This document shows, one piece after another, positions 16,237 to 25,302 of a stretch of 64,000 nucleotides of DNA. The stretch lies in the NCBI RefSeq assembly GCF_001699815.1, contig NZ_MCGB01000096.1, positions 79,909 to 143,908 of the forward strand, given 5' to 3'. Position numbers and translations under genes: made by a program. Each line of letters opens with the position of its first letter. The first letter of the stretch is position 1. Under the pieces are notes generated by a model, which searched no databases, was not told the DNA's origin, and was given only the letters and a program-made list of their open reading frames with translations. This stretch comes from Ralstonia pickettii. GTDB taxonomy: Bacteria; Pseudomonadota; Gammaproteobacteria; Burkholderiales; Burkholderiaceae.

Positions 16237-17640
16237 TTAGGCGCGTGATTGCGCAAGAGCCTGCTGGCGCATCTCTTGATACTCAGGTTTGCTGACCGGG
16301 CTCGCATCAGGCTTGCCCAAATCGTTCAGCGCAATCCGATAGGTTTCGCGCGCACTCCAGGCCGCAACCGCCGCCACAACGGTGATGCCAAACGTGATTG
16401 CGCCGATGGTCATCGGAATGCCGGTCGCGCCCGGAGGTGCCACGGCGGCAAAGAGCGCGGGCAACAGCGCGGTGAGTGCCGTTCCGACGTTCTGAGCAAT
16501 GGCGACGGCGGTCACTCGCGTGCGTGTTGGGAAGAGCTCCGGATAGAGGCTCGGAAAGATTGCGTTGTAGCCTTGATAGATAACGCCCCACATCAGGAGC
16601 GACATGCCGATGGCTACCGGAACGTTCTTGATACTGATTGCGTACAGATAGAAGAACGACAGCAGCCCGGATACGAGCGCACCACCGATGACGAGGGGCC
16701 GTCTTCCGACGCGGTCCGACAGGTTGCCAACATAGGGAATAACAAGCACCGCGACGATGTTGCCGAGCACCGGAATCCAGAGATAAATGTCCTTCGCTAA
16801 CCCGATTCCATAACCCGGCTGTACCGCGTATGCCGCGCCGAACACGGTAGTCACGACCGGAATGACGTTCATCAGGGCGATGCCGACAACGCGAAGCATG
16901 TCGCGCCAACCGTATTTGAACGCTTCCACGATTGGAGAGCGCGGCACGGCGTTCTTGATGCCTTCGTCCTGAAAGGCGGGTGTCTCTTCCACTTTTCGTC
17001 TGATGACGTAGCCCGCGACAATGACCAGGAAGCTCAACAGGAAGGGCAGACGCCAACCCCAGGAATTGAAAGCGTCTTCCGGCATGTAATGAGCCAGTGG
17101 AAGGAACACGGCGGCGGCGACAATCTGGCCGCCTTGCACACCCTGAAGCGTGAAGCTTGCGTAGTAACCCCGGCGCCCAAAGGGGGCGTGCTCCAGAATC
17201 ATGGAGGCCGCACCGGAAATCTCCCCGGCGACCGCGAACCCTTGGATGAGCCGCATGATGACGAGCAGCGTGGGAGCGAGAACGCCGGCTTGTTGGTAGG
17301 TGGGCAGAAGTCCGACCGCCATTGTCGAGAATCCCATCAGGAACATGCAGGTGATGAGCACTTTCTTCCGTCCATGCGTATCGCCCAGGTGCCCCAGGAA
17401 GAACGCGCCAATGGGTCGTGCGACGTACCCCACGCCGTACGTGGCCAGCGAAGCCACGATGGCGACTGTGGGGTTGCCTTTGGGAAAGAAGATTTGCGGG
17501 AAGATGAGCGAAGCAGCCGTCGCGTAGATGAAGAAGTCGTAGTACTCGAGTGCTGAGCCTATCCAACCGCTCGCAACAGCTCTTCGCGTCTGCCGGGTCG
17601 GGTGTCCGCCGTCGGCCGCATTGCTGGCTTGATGCTTCAT
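16237..17640 (-). CDS. MFS transporter, metabolite:H+ symporter (MHS/ShiA-like) family
   Basis: 467 residues with twelve hydrophobic segments. MHS signatures include SALEYYDFFIYATAASLIFPQ in the first helix and the loop-2 motif FLGHLGDTHGRKKVL. RVTAVAIAQNVGT and a shorter loop motif NLSDRVGRRPLVIGG are in the second half. The MHS family imports carboxylates such as shikimate, alpha-ketoglutarate and proline, with protons. Its position at the head of the leftward set with aroQ supports uptake of a shikimate- or quinate-like acid. It diverges from a LysR gene across 118 bases. Confidence 0.9.
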   Translation of the reverse strand: MKHQASNAADGGHPTRQTRRAVASGWIGSALEYYDFFIYATAASLIFPQIFFPKGNPTVAIVASLATYGVGYVARPIGAFFLGHLGDTHGRKKVLITCMFLMGFSTMAVGLLPTYQQAGVLAPTLLVIMRLIQGFAVAGEISGAASMILEHAPFGRRGYYASFTLQGVQGGQIVAAAVFLPLAHYMPEDAFNSWGWRLPFLLSFLVIVAGYVIRRKVEETPAFQDEGIKNAVPRSPIVEAFKYGWRDMLRVVGIALMNVIPVVTTVFGAAYAVQPGYGIGLAKDIYLWIPVLGNIVAVLVIPYVGNLSDRVGRRPLVIGGALVSGLLSFFYLYAISIKNVPVAIGMSLLMWGVIYQGYNAIFPSLYPELFPTRTRVTAVAIAQNVGTALTALLPALFAAVAPPGATGIPMTIGAITFGITVVAAVAAWSARETYRIALNDLGKPDASPVSKPEYQEMRQQALAQSRA

Positions 17641-17758
17641 TGTTTCGTCTCCATGTATGACCGCCGCGTACTTGACGCGCGGCTTTGTCTGGAGCGGAGA
17701 TTAAAGTCAACCGATGCGATTACAATGCGTGCATCGTTCACTTTAATCATTCCAAATC
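17641..17758. promoter_or_regulatory. Divergent MHS transporter/LysR control region
   Basis: It contains two short dyads of LysR-box type: GATGC...GCATC (17713-17735) and TTCAC...GTGAA (17737-17741 with 17759-17763). Autoregulation plus activation of the transporter operon is the usual arrangement. The sites are read by eye only. Confidence 0.5.
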
Positions 17759-18682
17759 GTGAACAATGATTGGGACCTAGTTGACCTTCGCGTCTTCTGC
17801 CAAGTCGCTCGACGCTCGAGCTTCGTCGCGGCAGCAACGGAACTCGGTATTTCCCCCGCCTACGTCAGTAAGCGGGTCGCAGATTTGGAGCGTGCGCTGG
17901 GCGTTACGCTGTTTCACCGCACGACTCGCCGGGTTCGCATCAGTGATGCGGGTGAAGCAGTCTATGCATGGGCGCGCAAGGTGCTGGAAGCGGTGGAAGG
18001 GCTGAACGACAGCGTGTCGCATACGGACACCCGCCTGTCTGGCCAGTTGCGCATCAGCTCAAGCTTGCGACTCGGACGTAACCACCTTTCACCAATATTG
18101 GCTGAGCTGCATCGCGCGCATCCTGAACTCGAGATATGGCTGGAACTGATGGACCGCCGCGTCGACCTGCTGGCCGAGGGGTTCGATATCGATGTGCGGA
18201 TGGGTGAGGTGTCCGAACCGCATCTGGTCACACACCTTGTCGTTGAGAATGCGCGGGTGTTGTGTGCTTCCCCTGAATATCTGGCACGACGGGGCACTCC
18301 CAAAACAGCGGCCGACCTGGCGAGCCACGACTGTCTTCTCTATCGGGAGCGACATCAGACGTTTGGCGTCTGGCGGCTACAGGGGCCTCAGGGCATCGAG
18401 TCGGTTAAGGTAACCGGGCCCATCGGTTCAAATCACAGTGACATCGTGAGCAATTGGGCGCTGGCGGGTCACGGCATTATCCTTCTTGCTGGATGGGACG
18501 TCGCTCATGCGTTGAAGTCCGGCAAACTCCAGCGCGTGCTGCCTGAATACCGGCAAGAAGCCAATGTGTGGGCCGTGACCGCCGCCAAACTTCAAACCTC
18601 CCCGAAGTTGCGCACCTGCACCCAGTTCATCATCAAGCGTTTGCGTAAAGGCCCCTACGCTCTGGACACCGCGATTCCCTGA
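17759..18682 (+). CDS. LysR-family transcriptional regulator
   Basis: 307 residues from a GTG at 17759. The helix-turn-helix SSFVAAATELGISPAYVSKRVADLE spans residues 19-43. The rest is the LTTR effector domain, with SASPEYLA-like CASPEYLARRGTP at about 170. It is divergent from the MHS transporter/Gfo-Idh/aroQ set and is its likely regulator. The effector is probably the imported acid. Confidence 0.92.
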   Translation: MNNDWDLVDLRVFCQVARRSSFVAAATELGISPAYVSKRVADLERALGVTLFHRTTRRVRISDAGEAVYAWARKVLEAVEGLNDSVSHTDTRLSGQLRISSSLRLGRNHLSPILAELHRAHPELEIWLELMDRRVDLLAEGFDIDVRMGEVSEPHLVTHLVVENARVLCASPEYLARRGTPKTAADLASHDCLLYRERHQTFGVWRLQGPQGIESVKVTGPIGSNHSDIVSNWALAGHGIILLAGWDVAHALKSGKLQRVLPEYRQEANVWAVTAAKLQTSPKLRTCTQFIIKRLRKGPYALDTAIP

Positions 18683-18739
18683 ATTCCGAGAACGTCGAGA
18701 ACATATGGGGAAGCCCTTCATGCGTCGAGGTTGATTTCA

Positions 18740-19639
18740 TCAACCACCGAATAAAAGCGCAATGACGCCGCGCAACCAGCGATTCCCGGCTTCATGGTGA
18801 TATCTCGCGTGCCAATGCTGCCGAACGGCAAAGCGCTCGACCGGAATCGGACAGTTATGCACATGGAGCCCGTTCGCCTGCGCAAGCGTCTCGCCGATGT
18901 GGCGCGGTAGAGTTGCGACCAGGTCGGTTGTCTGGATGACGGCGCCAAGCCCCAAAAAGCCTGGCAGTTCCAATACGACCTCGCGCTCGATGCGTTCGCG
19001 TGCCAACGCTTGTTCGAGAAGTTGGGCTCCGGTTCCAGCCGCAATGGCGATATGCCCTTCCGCGCGATATTGTTTCACACCAAATCGGGCGCCGCCCCTT
19101 GGGTGACGCCTGTTCGTGAGGCAAACCCAATCCTGTTCGTAGAGTTGCTGTTGGTAGATTCCGCCGCTCAGCCACGGCACGTAACCGATTGCGAGGTCTG
19201 CTTCGCCTGATTCCAGCGCGCGTTCGGTATTGCCATCGATTGTCGCCGCCTCCAGCCGAACGCCCGGCGCTTGAGCACGGACGTGCGCGAGCAGCCTTGG
19301 GAGCAGTGTGATGTGACTCGCGTCAGTCATACAGATTCGAAACCTTCGCTTCGCAGTTGCGGGGTCGAAAGCAATTTCCCATGCGACGAAGCGTCGGAGC
19401 GACTCAAGAATTTCCCGACAAGGCCCAATCAGTGCGTCGGCCTGTGGTGTCGGCGCCATCCCTCCTGGCGTGCGAATGAACAATGGGTCTTGCAGATACT
19501 CCCGCAGTCGACCGAGCCATATGCTGATGGTCGGTTGACTCTGCCCGAGCTGCTCGGCAACGCGAGTCACGCTTCGGGTGTCATAGAGGATGTCAAAAAG
19601 CTGGAGCAGCTTCAGGTCCGGCAAATCGCTTGAGTTCAT
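18740..19639 (-). CDS. LysR-family transcriptional regulator (NodD/SyrM-like subtype)
   Basis: 299 residues. The helix-turn-helix RSVTRVAEQLGQSQPTISIWL is followed by REYLQDPLFIRTPGGMAPT, the spacing typical of the NodD-like LTTR subgroup. A long effector domain follows. It faces the operon beginning at 19731 across about 90 bases that contain a perfect LysR-type dyad, so it probably controls that operon. Its 3' end converges with the other LysR gene. Confidence 0.92.
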   Translation of the reverse strand: MNSSDLPDLKLLQLFDILYDTRSVTRVAEQLGQSQPTISIWLGRLREYLQDPLFIRTPGGMAPTPQADALIGPCREILESLRRFVAWEIAFDPATAKRRFRICMTDASHITLLPRLLAHVRAQAPGVRLEAATIDGNTERALESGEADLAIGYVPWLSGGIYQQQLYEQDWVCLTNRRHPRGGARFGVKQYRAEGHIAIAAGTGAQLLEQALARERIEREVVLELPGFLGLGAVIQTTDLVATLPRHIGETLAQANGLHVHNCPIPVERFAVRQHWHARYHHEAGNRWLRGVIALLFGG

Positions 19640-19645
19640 GGCGTT

Positions 19646-19689
19646 ATTGCGATACGCAATATGCTCATTGTAGCCATTGAATTGTCAAT
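19646..19689. promoter_or_regulatory. LysR-type operator candidates upstream of the PanE-like operon
   Basis: ATTGCGATACGCAAT (19646-19660) is a perfect 6-3-6 inverted repeat of T-N11-A form. ATTGA-ATTG-TCAAT (19676-19689) is a second dyad 16 bases on. This pairing of recognition and activation sites is what LysR activators use. Confidence 0.65.
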
Positions 19690-19730
19690 ATGTCGGGCAA
19701 CTCCTATCGTGTGCAGCACACATCAAGGGG

Positions 19731-20687
19731 ATGCCATTGAAGATTGCGATTCTCGGTGCCGGTGCGCTCGGCTGCGCTATCGGCTACGCGCTCACACAAG
19801 GCGGTCACGAGACCTGGTTGGTCACCCGCTCCGCTCCGCACGTCGACGCGATGCGCCGTGACGGACTGTTGGTGGACAGTGCCGAGGGCTCCAGGCACAT
19901 CAAGGTCCGCGCAACCACGGACGCTGCCGACGTCGGTCCTGTGGATTTGGTCGTCGTGCTAGTCAAGTCCTTCCATACGGATGCGGCGATGCGCAGCGCG
20001 CTCGGCCTCATCGGAAGCGATACGGTCGTGCTATCGCTGCAGAATGGTCTCGGCCATGAAGATGTGCTTGCCGACATCGTGGGCCGCGAGCGAGTTCTGG
20101 CAGGAAAGACTTACGTCGGCGGCGTGTTGCGTGCTCCGGGCCATATTCAGGCCGGTGTTGCCGGAAAGCTCACCTTCATTGGGGAACTCGATGGCCGACT
20201 CACCCCGCGCGCGAAGGCCATCGCTGAAGCGTTCAATGCTTCAGGACTCGCCACCACGGTCAGCAGCAACATCATGGGGACCATGTGGGACAAGTTGCTG
20301 ATTAACGTCGCGACAGGCGCCCTGACCGGCATCACCAGTCTGACATACGGTCCCTTGTACGAAGAACCCCTTCTCAAGGCGACCTCACTTTCCGCAGTGG
20401 CCGAGGCAATCGCCGTTGCAAAGGCTGCAGGCGTCGAACTGTCAATCACGGAGCCGGAAGACGCATGGAATCTGGCAGCCGCAGGACTTGGACCGGCTTT
20501 CAAGACTTCGATGCTTCAGAGTCTCGAAAAAGGCTCGGTCACCGAAATCGACTACATCAACGGGTCGGTCGTACGCTGGGGTGAACGCGTTGGTATTCCG
20601 ACGCCGGTCAACGCCACTCTGGTCGCATGCATCAAAGGTATCGAGCGTGCGATGACCGACCAACAGAAGGAGGAGGCAAGAACATGA
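19731..20687 (+). CDS. Ketopantoate reductase-like (ApbA/PanE family) oxidoreductase
   Basis: 318 residues. The dinucleotide motif GAGALGCAIGYAL lies near the N-terminus. MGTMWDKLLINVATGALTGI carries the family catalytic lysine, and the C-terminal helical domain has KTSMLQSLEKGSVTEIDYINGSVV. Start choice: ATG at 19731 directly follows AAGGGG, while a TTG at 19737 would have better spacing; the true start is one of these. The family reduces 2-keto-3-hydroxy acids with NADPH. Inside a catabolic operon a role other than pantothenate synthesis is likely. It overlaps the next gene by four bases. Confidence 0.88.
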   Translation: MPLKIAILGAGALGCAIGYALTQGGHETWLVTRSAPHVDAMRRDGLLVDSAEGSRHIKVRATTDAADVGPVDLVVVLVKSFHTDAAMRSALGLIGSDTVVLSLQNGLGHEDVLADIVGRERVLAGKTYVGGVLRAPGHIQAGVAGKLTFIGELDGRLTPRAKAIAEAFNASGLATTVSSNIMGTMWDKLLINVATGALTGITSLTYGPLYEEPLLKATSLSAVAEAIAVAKAAGVELSITEPEDAWNLAAAGLGPAFKTSMLQSLEKGSVTEIDYINGSVVRWGERVGIPTPVNATLVACIKGIERAMTDQQKEEART

Positions 20688-21076
20688 GCGGTCCCAAAGC
20701 ATATCTCGAGCACGTTGCTATCTGGGTGAAGGACATTCAGTGGCACATCCGCTTTTTCGAAGATGTTCTCGGCATGACGATGCGCGAGGTCGACGGACCC
20801 ATTGATGCGCCCCGCCAATACTGGACGCTGGGTGGACTGCAGTTCATCCATGCTCCAGAGCACGACGGACCGGAGGGCCGACTCGCTCATCTGGGCGTGA
20901 TGTGCGAAGACCTCGAGCAGGCTTTGACGGCGGCAAAGCGCTATGGCGTGACGGAGATGCCGCAAGGACCTAATTGGGTGCGTTTGCCGGACGGACTCGC
21001 TGTCGAACTGATTCAAGCCCAACCCGCAATCTGTGTCGCGCAGGCACTGGCAATCAATCCCCGCGCGGAGGCGTGA
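20684..21076 (+). CDS. VOC-family (glyoxalase/extradiol dioxygenase fold) protein
   Basis: 130 residues with a two-module VOC fold: EHVAIWVKDIQWHIRFFEDVLGM (paired beta-alpha-beta unit) and LAHLGVMCEDLEQALTAAKRYG, ending in a metal-ligand-like E of AVELIQ. Candidate metal ligands are the histidines of EHVAI and LAHLG. VOC enzymes include isomerases, lyases, dioxygenases and epimerases. The reaction here is not identifiable. It is translationally coupled to the genes on both sides. Confidence 0.85.
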   Translation: MSGPKAYLEHVAIWVKDIQWHIRFFEDVLGMTMREVDGPIDAPRQYWTLGGLQFIHAPEHDGPEGRLAHLGVMCEDLEQALTAAKRYGVTEMPQGPNWVRLPDGLAVELIQAQPAICVAQALAINPRAEA

Positions 21077-21078
21077 GC

Positions 21079-21537
21079 ATGACAATCGTTGAAAAGTATT
21101 GGGATGACGCGCGCGAAGGCGACGAGTGCGCGAGCCCGACCTACACCGTCACCAAAGAACGCATCCTGGCTTACGCTGACCTGACCGGTGACCACACGCC
21201 GGTGCATGTCGATGAGGAATATGCCAACGCGAGTCATTTTGGCAGCATCGTCGCGCATGGCCTATTCGGTCTGTCAATCGCCGATGGTCTCAAGACCCAG
21301 AGTGACTACCGCTTTCTGCCGGGCATGTCGCTCGGCTGGACCTGGGACTTCCTGCTGCCAATCAAAGTCAATGACGTGCTGCACGTGAAGTTTCGAGTGG
21401 GGTCCATGCGCGCAAGCAAGAGCCGGCGGGACTGGGGCATCGTGGTCCTGCCCTCGGAGCTCATCAATCAGAAGGGCGAGGTCGTGCAGCGCGGCGAACA
21501 TCGCCTCATGGTGCCGCGCCGGCCGGGAGCGTACTGA
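21079..21537 (+). CDS. MaoC-like hydratase/dehydratase
   Basis: 152 residues of hotdog fold. The hydratase-2 motif is clear: YADLTGDHTPVHVDEEYA with D38 and H43 as the catalytic pair, then GSIVAHGLFGLSI. These enzymes hydrate enoyl-CoA thioesters, including mesaconyl-CoA and branched acyl-CoAs. It starts three bases after the VOC gene and its stop overlaps the start of the CoA-transferase gene. The hydratase probably acts on the CoA ester that the transferase makes. Confidence 0.9.
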   Translation: MTIVEKYWDDAREGDECASPTYTVTKERILAYADLTGDHTPVHVDEEYANASHFGSIVAHGLFGLSIADGLKTQSDYRFLPGMSLGWTWDFLLPIKVNDVLHVKFRVGSMRASKSRRDWGIVVLPSELINQKGEVVQRGEHRLMVPRRPGAY

Positions 21538-22748
21538 TGCAAGCACGTCCCCTCGAAGGCATTCGCGTCATCGATTACAGCCACTTTCTGGCAGGGCCCT
21601 ACGTCGGTCGCTGCCTTGCAGGTCTCGGTGCGGAAGTCATCAAGGTCGAGCGTCCCGGCAGTGGCGACGCAGGCCGGCAGCACGCCACGGTGCTGGACGA
21701 CAAGCAAAGCGGCTATTTCCTGCAGCTCAACATGGGCAAGCGTGGTGTCAGCGTCAATATGAAAGACCCGCGCGGTAAGGCATTCATGCAGCGCCTGTGT
21801 GACTCGGCCGACGTGTTCATCGAAAACTACCGACCCGGCGCGCTCGACAAGCTCGGACTCGGCTACGCCGCGCTGTCCGAGCGCAATCCGCGACTGATTT
21901 ATTGCTCAATCTCGGCTTACGGGCACACCGGGCCGGATGCGCATCGCGCGGGTTTTGGTTTGATTGCAGAAGCAAAGAGCGGAATCATGCAAATGGTCGG
22001 CACGCCCGGCGAGCGCCCTCCGCTCCTGCGCATTTCCCTCGGTGATATGTACACCGGGATTCATGCCGTCGCGGCAATCAATGCAGCGCTGCTGGGACGT
22101 GAGCGGAGTGGGCGCGGTCAGCACATCGACATGGCGCTGTATGACACGCTCGTATCGATGCACGAATACGCCGTGCAGTGCTACACGATGCAAGGCGTTT
22201 TGCCTGAGCAAACGGGCCACGATATGCCGACGTCCACGCTCTACGGCGTGTTCCGTGCGTCCGACGGCGACCTGGTGATTGCGGCTCAGGTAGACGACGC
22301 CTGGAAACGGTTTGCTGAACTGGTCGAGAAGAATGGCGGCCCTGCAGGTTTCGGAGCCGACGGCCGCTTCCACACACTCACCGGTCGCAATACGTTCCGA
22401 GAAGAGATTCTTTCGGTCGTGCAGCCTTGGGTGGCCGCGCATTCCGTTGCGAAGATACTCGCGTTGCTCGACAGCGTCGACGTACCCTGCGCCAAGGTCC
22501 AACGAATCGACGAGGTCCTGAGCGACCCCCAAATCGTAGCGCGAGGCATGGTCGTGGAACAGCATCATCCGCGCTATGGAACGTTGCGCCTGCCCAACCT
22601 GCCTTTCCGCTTCTCAGACTGCGACACGGCGATTCGTGACGTTGCGCCGGACCATGGCCAGCACAACGCCGAAGTGGCGCAATCGCTAGGTTTTACGCCG
22701 GCAGAGATTGAGGCGATGCAATCCGAAGGTGTGCTTTATTCGAGGTGA
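21537..22748 (+). CDS. Class III CoA-transferase (CaiB/BaiF family)
   Basis: 403 residues. The N-terminus LEGIRVIDYSHFLAGPYVGRCLAGLGAEVIKVE is diagnostic. The catalytic aspartate is D170 in ISLGDMYTGIHAV. ENYRPGALDKLGLGY and SISAYGHTGP are further family motifs. It transfers CoA between carboxylic acids through an aspartyl-CoA thioester, so the operon activates its substrate as a CoA ester. The neighbouring MaoC hydratase supports this. Which acid is used cannot be read from the sequence. Confidence 0.93.
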   Translation: MQARPLEGIRVIDYSHFLAGPYVGRCLAGLGAEVIKVERPGSGDAGRQHATVLDDKQSGYFLQLNMGKRGVSVNMKDPRGKAFMQRLCDSADVFIENYRPGALDKLGLGYAALSERNPRLIYCSISAYGHTGPDAHRAGFGLIAEAKSGIMQMVGTPGERPPLLRISLGDMYTGIHAVAAINAALLGRERSGRGQHIDMALYDTLVSMHEYAVQCYTMQGVLPEQTGHDMPTSTLYGVFRASDGDLVIAAQVDDAWKRFAELVEKNGGPAGFGADGRFHTLTGRNTFREEILSVVQPWVAAHSVAKILALLDSVDVPCAKVQRIDEVLSDPQIVARGMVVEQHHPRYGTLRLPNLPFRFSDCDTAIRDVAPDHGQHNAEVAQSLGFTPAEIEAMQSEGVLYSR

Positions 22749-22755
22749 GCCAACG

Positions 22756-23589
22756 ATGACTGACAAGTACGCGGTAATTGGTAATCCCATCGGACATACC
22801 AAATCTCCTCTGATTCATGGCCTGTTCGCCAAAGAGACAAAACAGGACATGAATTACACGGCCATCGAAGGCCCGCTGGAACCGGAAAATGCTTTCGAAG
22901 ATACGGTGCGGGCTTTTGCAGCGGGAGGGGGAAAGGGCATCAACATCACGGCCCCTTTCAAGCTCAAGGCATTCGCAATGGCCGACGAGCGAAGTGAGCG
23001 TGCAACGCTGGCTGGGGCGGCAAACGCGCTGAAATTTGCGAACGGTCGGACATTTGCGGAGAATTTCGACGGTATCGGGTTGCTGCGCGATATCGAGGTC
23101 AACATAGGCCTGCCGCTGCAAGGAAAACGCGTTCTCGTCCTTGGCGCAGGTGGCGCGGTACGGGGCGCATTGCTGCCGTTCCTTGCGGCACAGCCCGCAG
23201 AACTTGTCATCGTGAACCGGAACCTGTGCAAGGCTCAGGACTTAGTCAGCGAGGTCGGCTCAAAGGGGCCGCTGCGTGCGCTTGGCTATGGCGAGCTTGA
23301 GCCGATGGGGCAATTCGACCTCGTGGTCAATGCAACGTCAGCAAGTCTGACTGGAGACCTTCCTCCCGTCCCGCCCAGCGTTTTCAGCCCGGAGGGAACC
23401 GCATATGAACTCGCGTATGGAAAAAAACTGACACCGTTCCTGCGGCTGGCGCGCAATGCCGGTGTTCAAGGCATTGCGGACGGAGTAGGCATGCTGGTTG
23501 AACAAGCAGCAGAAGCATTCGAGTGGTGGCGCGGCGTTCGCCCGCAAACGCGAGCCATCATCGACCAGCTCACAGTTCCGTTTGATTGA
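22756..23589 (+). CDS. aroE: Shikimate/quinate dehydrogenase-like protein (AroE family)
   Basis: 277 residues. The N-terminal substrate domain reads GNPIGHTKSPLIHGLFA and NITAPFKLKAF, with the catalytic lysine. ENFDGIGLLRD holds the catalytic aspartate, although it reads FDG instead of the common TDG. GAGGAVRGALLPFLA binds the nucleotide. NRNLCKAQDL resembles the NADP-type NRT.ERA motif. AroE interconverts 3-dehydroshikimate and shikimate; divergent paralogues use quinate or other substrates. As the last gene of the PanE/VOC/MaoC/CoA-transferase operon and near a second aroQ, this is more likely catabolic than the housekeeping copy. Confidence 0.88.
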   Translation: MTDKYAVIGNPIGHTKSPLIHGLFAKETKQDMNYTAIEGPLEPENAFEDTVRAFAAGGGKGINITAPFKLKAFAMADERSERATLAGAANALKFANGRTFAENFDGIGLLRDIEVNIGLPLQGKRVLVLGAGGAVRGALLPFLAAQPAELVIVNRNLCKAQDLVSEVGSKGPLRALGYGELEPMGQFDLVVNATSASLTGDLPPVPPSVFSPEGTAYELAYGKKLTPFLRLARNAGVQGIADGVGMLVEQAAEAFEWWRGVRPQTRAIIDQLTVPFD

Positions 23590-23868
23590 CCGACCAACTT
23601 GGACACCCATCGATTTGCAGTGAGAGAGGCAAGTGACCCTACACCGGAATTAGTACCGTCCATAAGTGGAGATTTCCGGCGTATGGGAACGGACTCTACA
23701 TCGTCAGCGTACTAATCCCCGGGGGCAGGTCACGGCCGCTATTCTTCTTAGTGACTCCATGCATATTGCCCTTATCTGCGGCTGCCACGATTTGCACACG
23801 TTGTTCATCCAATATGACTTGCGACATTGCGAGGCCCCGTCGTTCGTTGGCCGATGATAGTTCGTTGA

Positions 23869-24010
23869 TTACAGGCGCACGACATTGATGCCATCGCCCA
23901 ATGTGTCTCGAGCGAGTGCTTCCATGTGATGGTGGTGGGTAAGGAAAATCACCTGGGTCTGCTTGGCAAGGGAGGCCATCCTCGGCAAACAAGGCGAGGT
24001 CTCCCACCGC
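23869..24010 (-). pseudogene. C-terminal fragment of an SMC/YhaN-like AAA ATPase
   Basis: Read on the minus strand the frame gives ASLAKQTQVIFLTHHHHMEA followed by a short tail and a TAA at 23869-23871. This matches the last segment of SMC-like repair ATPases, where the H-loop sits in a FLTHH motif. Only about 45 residues remain and the rest of the gene is absent. Confidence 0.55.
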
Positions 24011-24618
24011 TCAACCTAAGCGGCAACTTCACCTACAGCGACATTCTTCGGGCCCCTTGACCCTGCAGTGACTTGGGCGGTCGAAGTGAATCTTCGGGAC
24101 GAAAATCGCAATACCGAACTTCCGTTGCGCACGCGGTTTCAGCTTCGGTAGACGCTGAACGGCAGTTCGCGGTGATGACATGAAATTCCTTTCTCCATCC
24201 GAATGTTCAACACGGCTGGAAAGTGAGGGCTGTTGCGAGAATCCGTACGGGGGACAGCACTAAGCACGGCCTCGTATCTACAGTTCGCAATTCCTAAATT
24301 CGATGGCAGAGGCGCCCATACGGTAGATGCCATCCGTACTTGCGTTGGGTCACCGCGACCTTGCCTCTTTCAGGTTACCGATTGGTCGCGTTATGCGGAG
24401 CTTAGGAATTCGATACTGGCGGAACTGGAATCGACATGTTCCGGCGACCTCCGACCGTTCGATGCCGACGTGGTCAAGGGGCGGGGAAGAACACAGCACA
24501 AAAACCGGCAACACCCTCAGCGCTCCTGACAGCCGCCTATACTGCCAGAATGACTTGGGTCGACGACACCGCTCTTCGGCTCGTTGCAACGTGAATTGAA
24601 CGGACTCGCGAGGTTGTC
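24011..24618. other. Non-coding debris between the AroE operon and the PfpI gene
   Basis: The stretch holds no convincing gene. A short frame near 24060-24135 (NLRDENRNTELPLRTRFQLR) and one at 24233-24529 look like broken protein pieces but match nothing I recognise. This fits an insertion/deletion-scarred boundary. Confidence 0.45.
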
Positions 24619-25302
24619 ATGAAGATTCTGGTGGTACTGACTTCACACGACCAGCTCGGCGATACGGGCCGGAAAACCGGATTCTGGCTCGAAGAGTTTG
24701 CCGCGCCTTATTTCGTGTTCAAGGACGCAGGCGTCGAGATGACGCTCGCTTCGCCAAAAGGCGGCCAGCCGCCTCTCGACCCCAAGAGCGACGATCCGGA
24801 TTCGCAAACCGAAGCAACCCGGCGTTTCAAGAACGATAACGAAGTGCAAGCGGCCCTGGCAAATACAGCGAAGCTCTCAACTGTCTCGGCCGCGGACTAT
24901 GATGCCTTGTTCTATCCCGGCGGACACGGACCGCTCTGGGATCTGGCAGAAGATCCGCAGTCGATCTCATTGATCGAAACCATGTATGCGGCGGGAAAGC
25001 CGGTCGCCGCCGTTTGCCATGCACCCGGTGTGCTCCGTCATGCAAAGGCGCCCGATGGCTCTCCGCTCGTGCGCGATAAACCCGTAACCGGCTTTGCCAA
25101 TTCAGAAGAAGCGGCCGTCGGTCTTACGGAAGTGGTGCCATTCCTCGTCGAGGACATGTTGAAGAAGAATGGAGGCAAGTATTCGAAGGGGCCGGATTGG
25201 CAATCCTATGTGGTCGTCGCGGCAAGCCTGATTACTGGACAGAATCCCGCCTCGTCGGAAGCAGCGGCAAAAGCGCTGCTCTCGAGGCTGAGCATGGCTT
25301 GA
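24619..25302 (+). CDS. Type 1 glutamine amidotransferase-like protein of the DJ-1/PfpI superfamily
   Basis: 227 residues. The nucleophile elbow is AAVCHAPGVL with C133-H134, and an upstream glutamate (E26) sits where the DJ-1 family keeps it. FYPGGHGPLWDL is the oxyanion-side motif. The length and LTSHDQLGDTGRKTGFWLEE start place it with bacterial Hsp31/HchA-like and YajL-like glyoxalase III/stress proteins. A role against reactive carbonyls or in protein repair is plausible. It stands alone between debris regions. Confidence 0.9.
   Translation: MKILVVLTSHDQLGDTGRKTGFWLEEFAAPYFVFKDAGVEMTLASPKGGQPPLDPKSDDPDSQTEATRRFKNDNEVQAALANTAKLSTVSAADYDALFYPGGHGPLWDLAEDPQSISLIETMYAAGKPVAAVCHAPGVLRHAKAPDGSPLVRDKPVTGFANSEEAAVGLTEVVPFLVEDMLKKNGGKYSKGPDWQSYVVVAASLITGQNPASSEAAAKALLSRLSMA

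Noticed and set aside
16307..17710. A 467-residue leftward frame overlapping the MHS transporter
   Set aside because: Same strand but another frame of a clear membrane transporter; Arg/His-rich with no recognisable domain.
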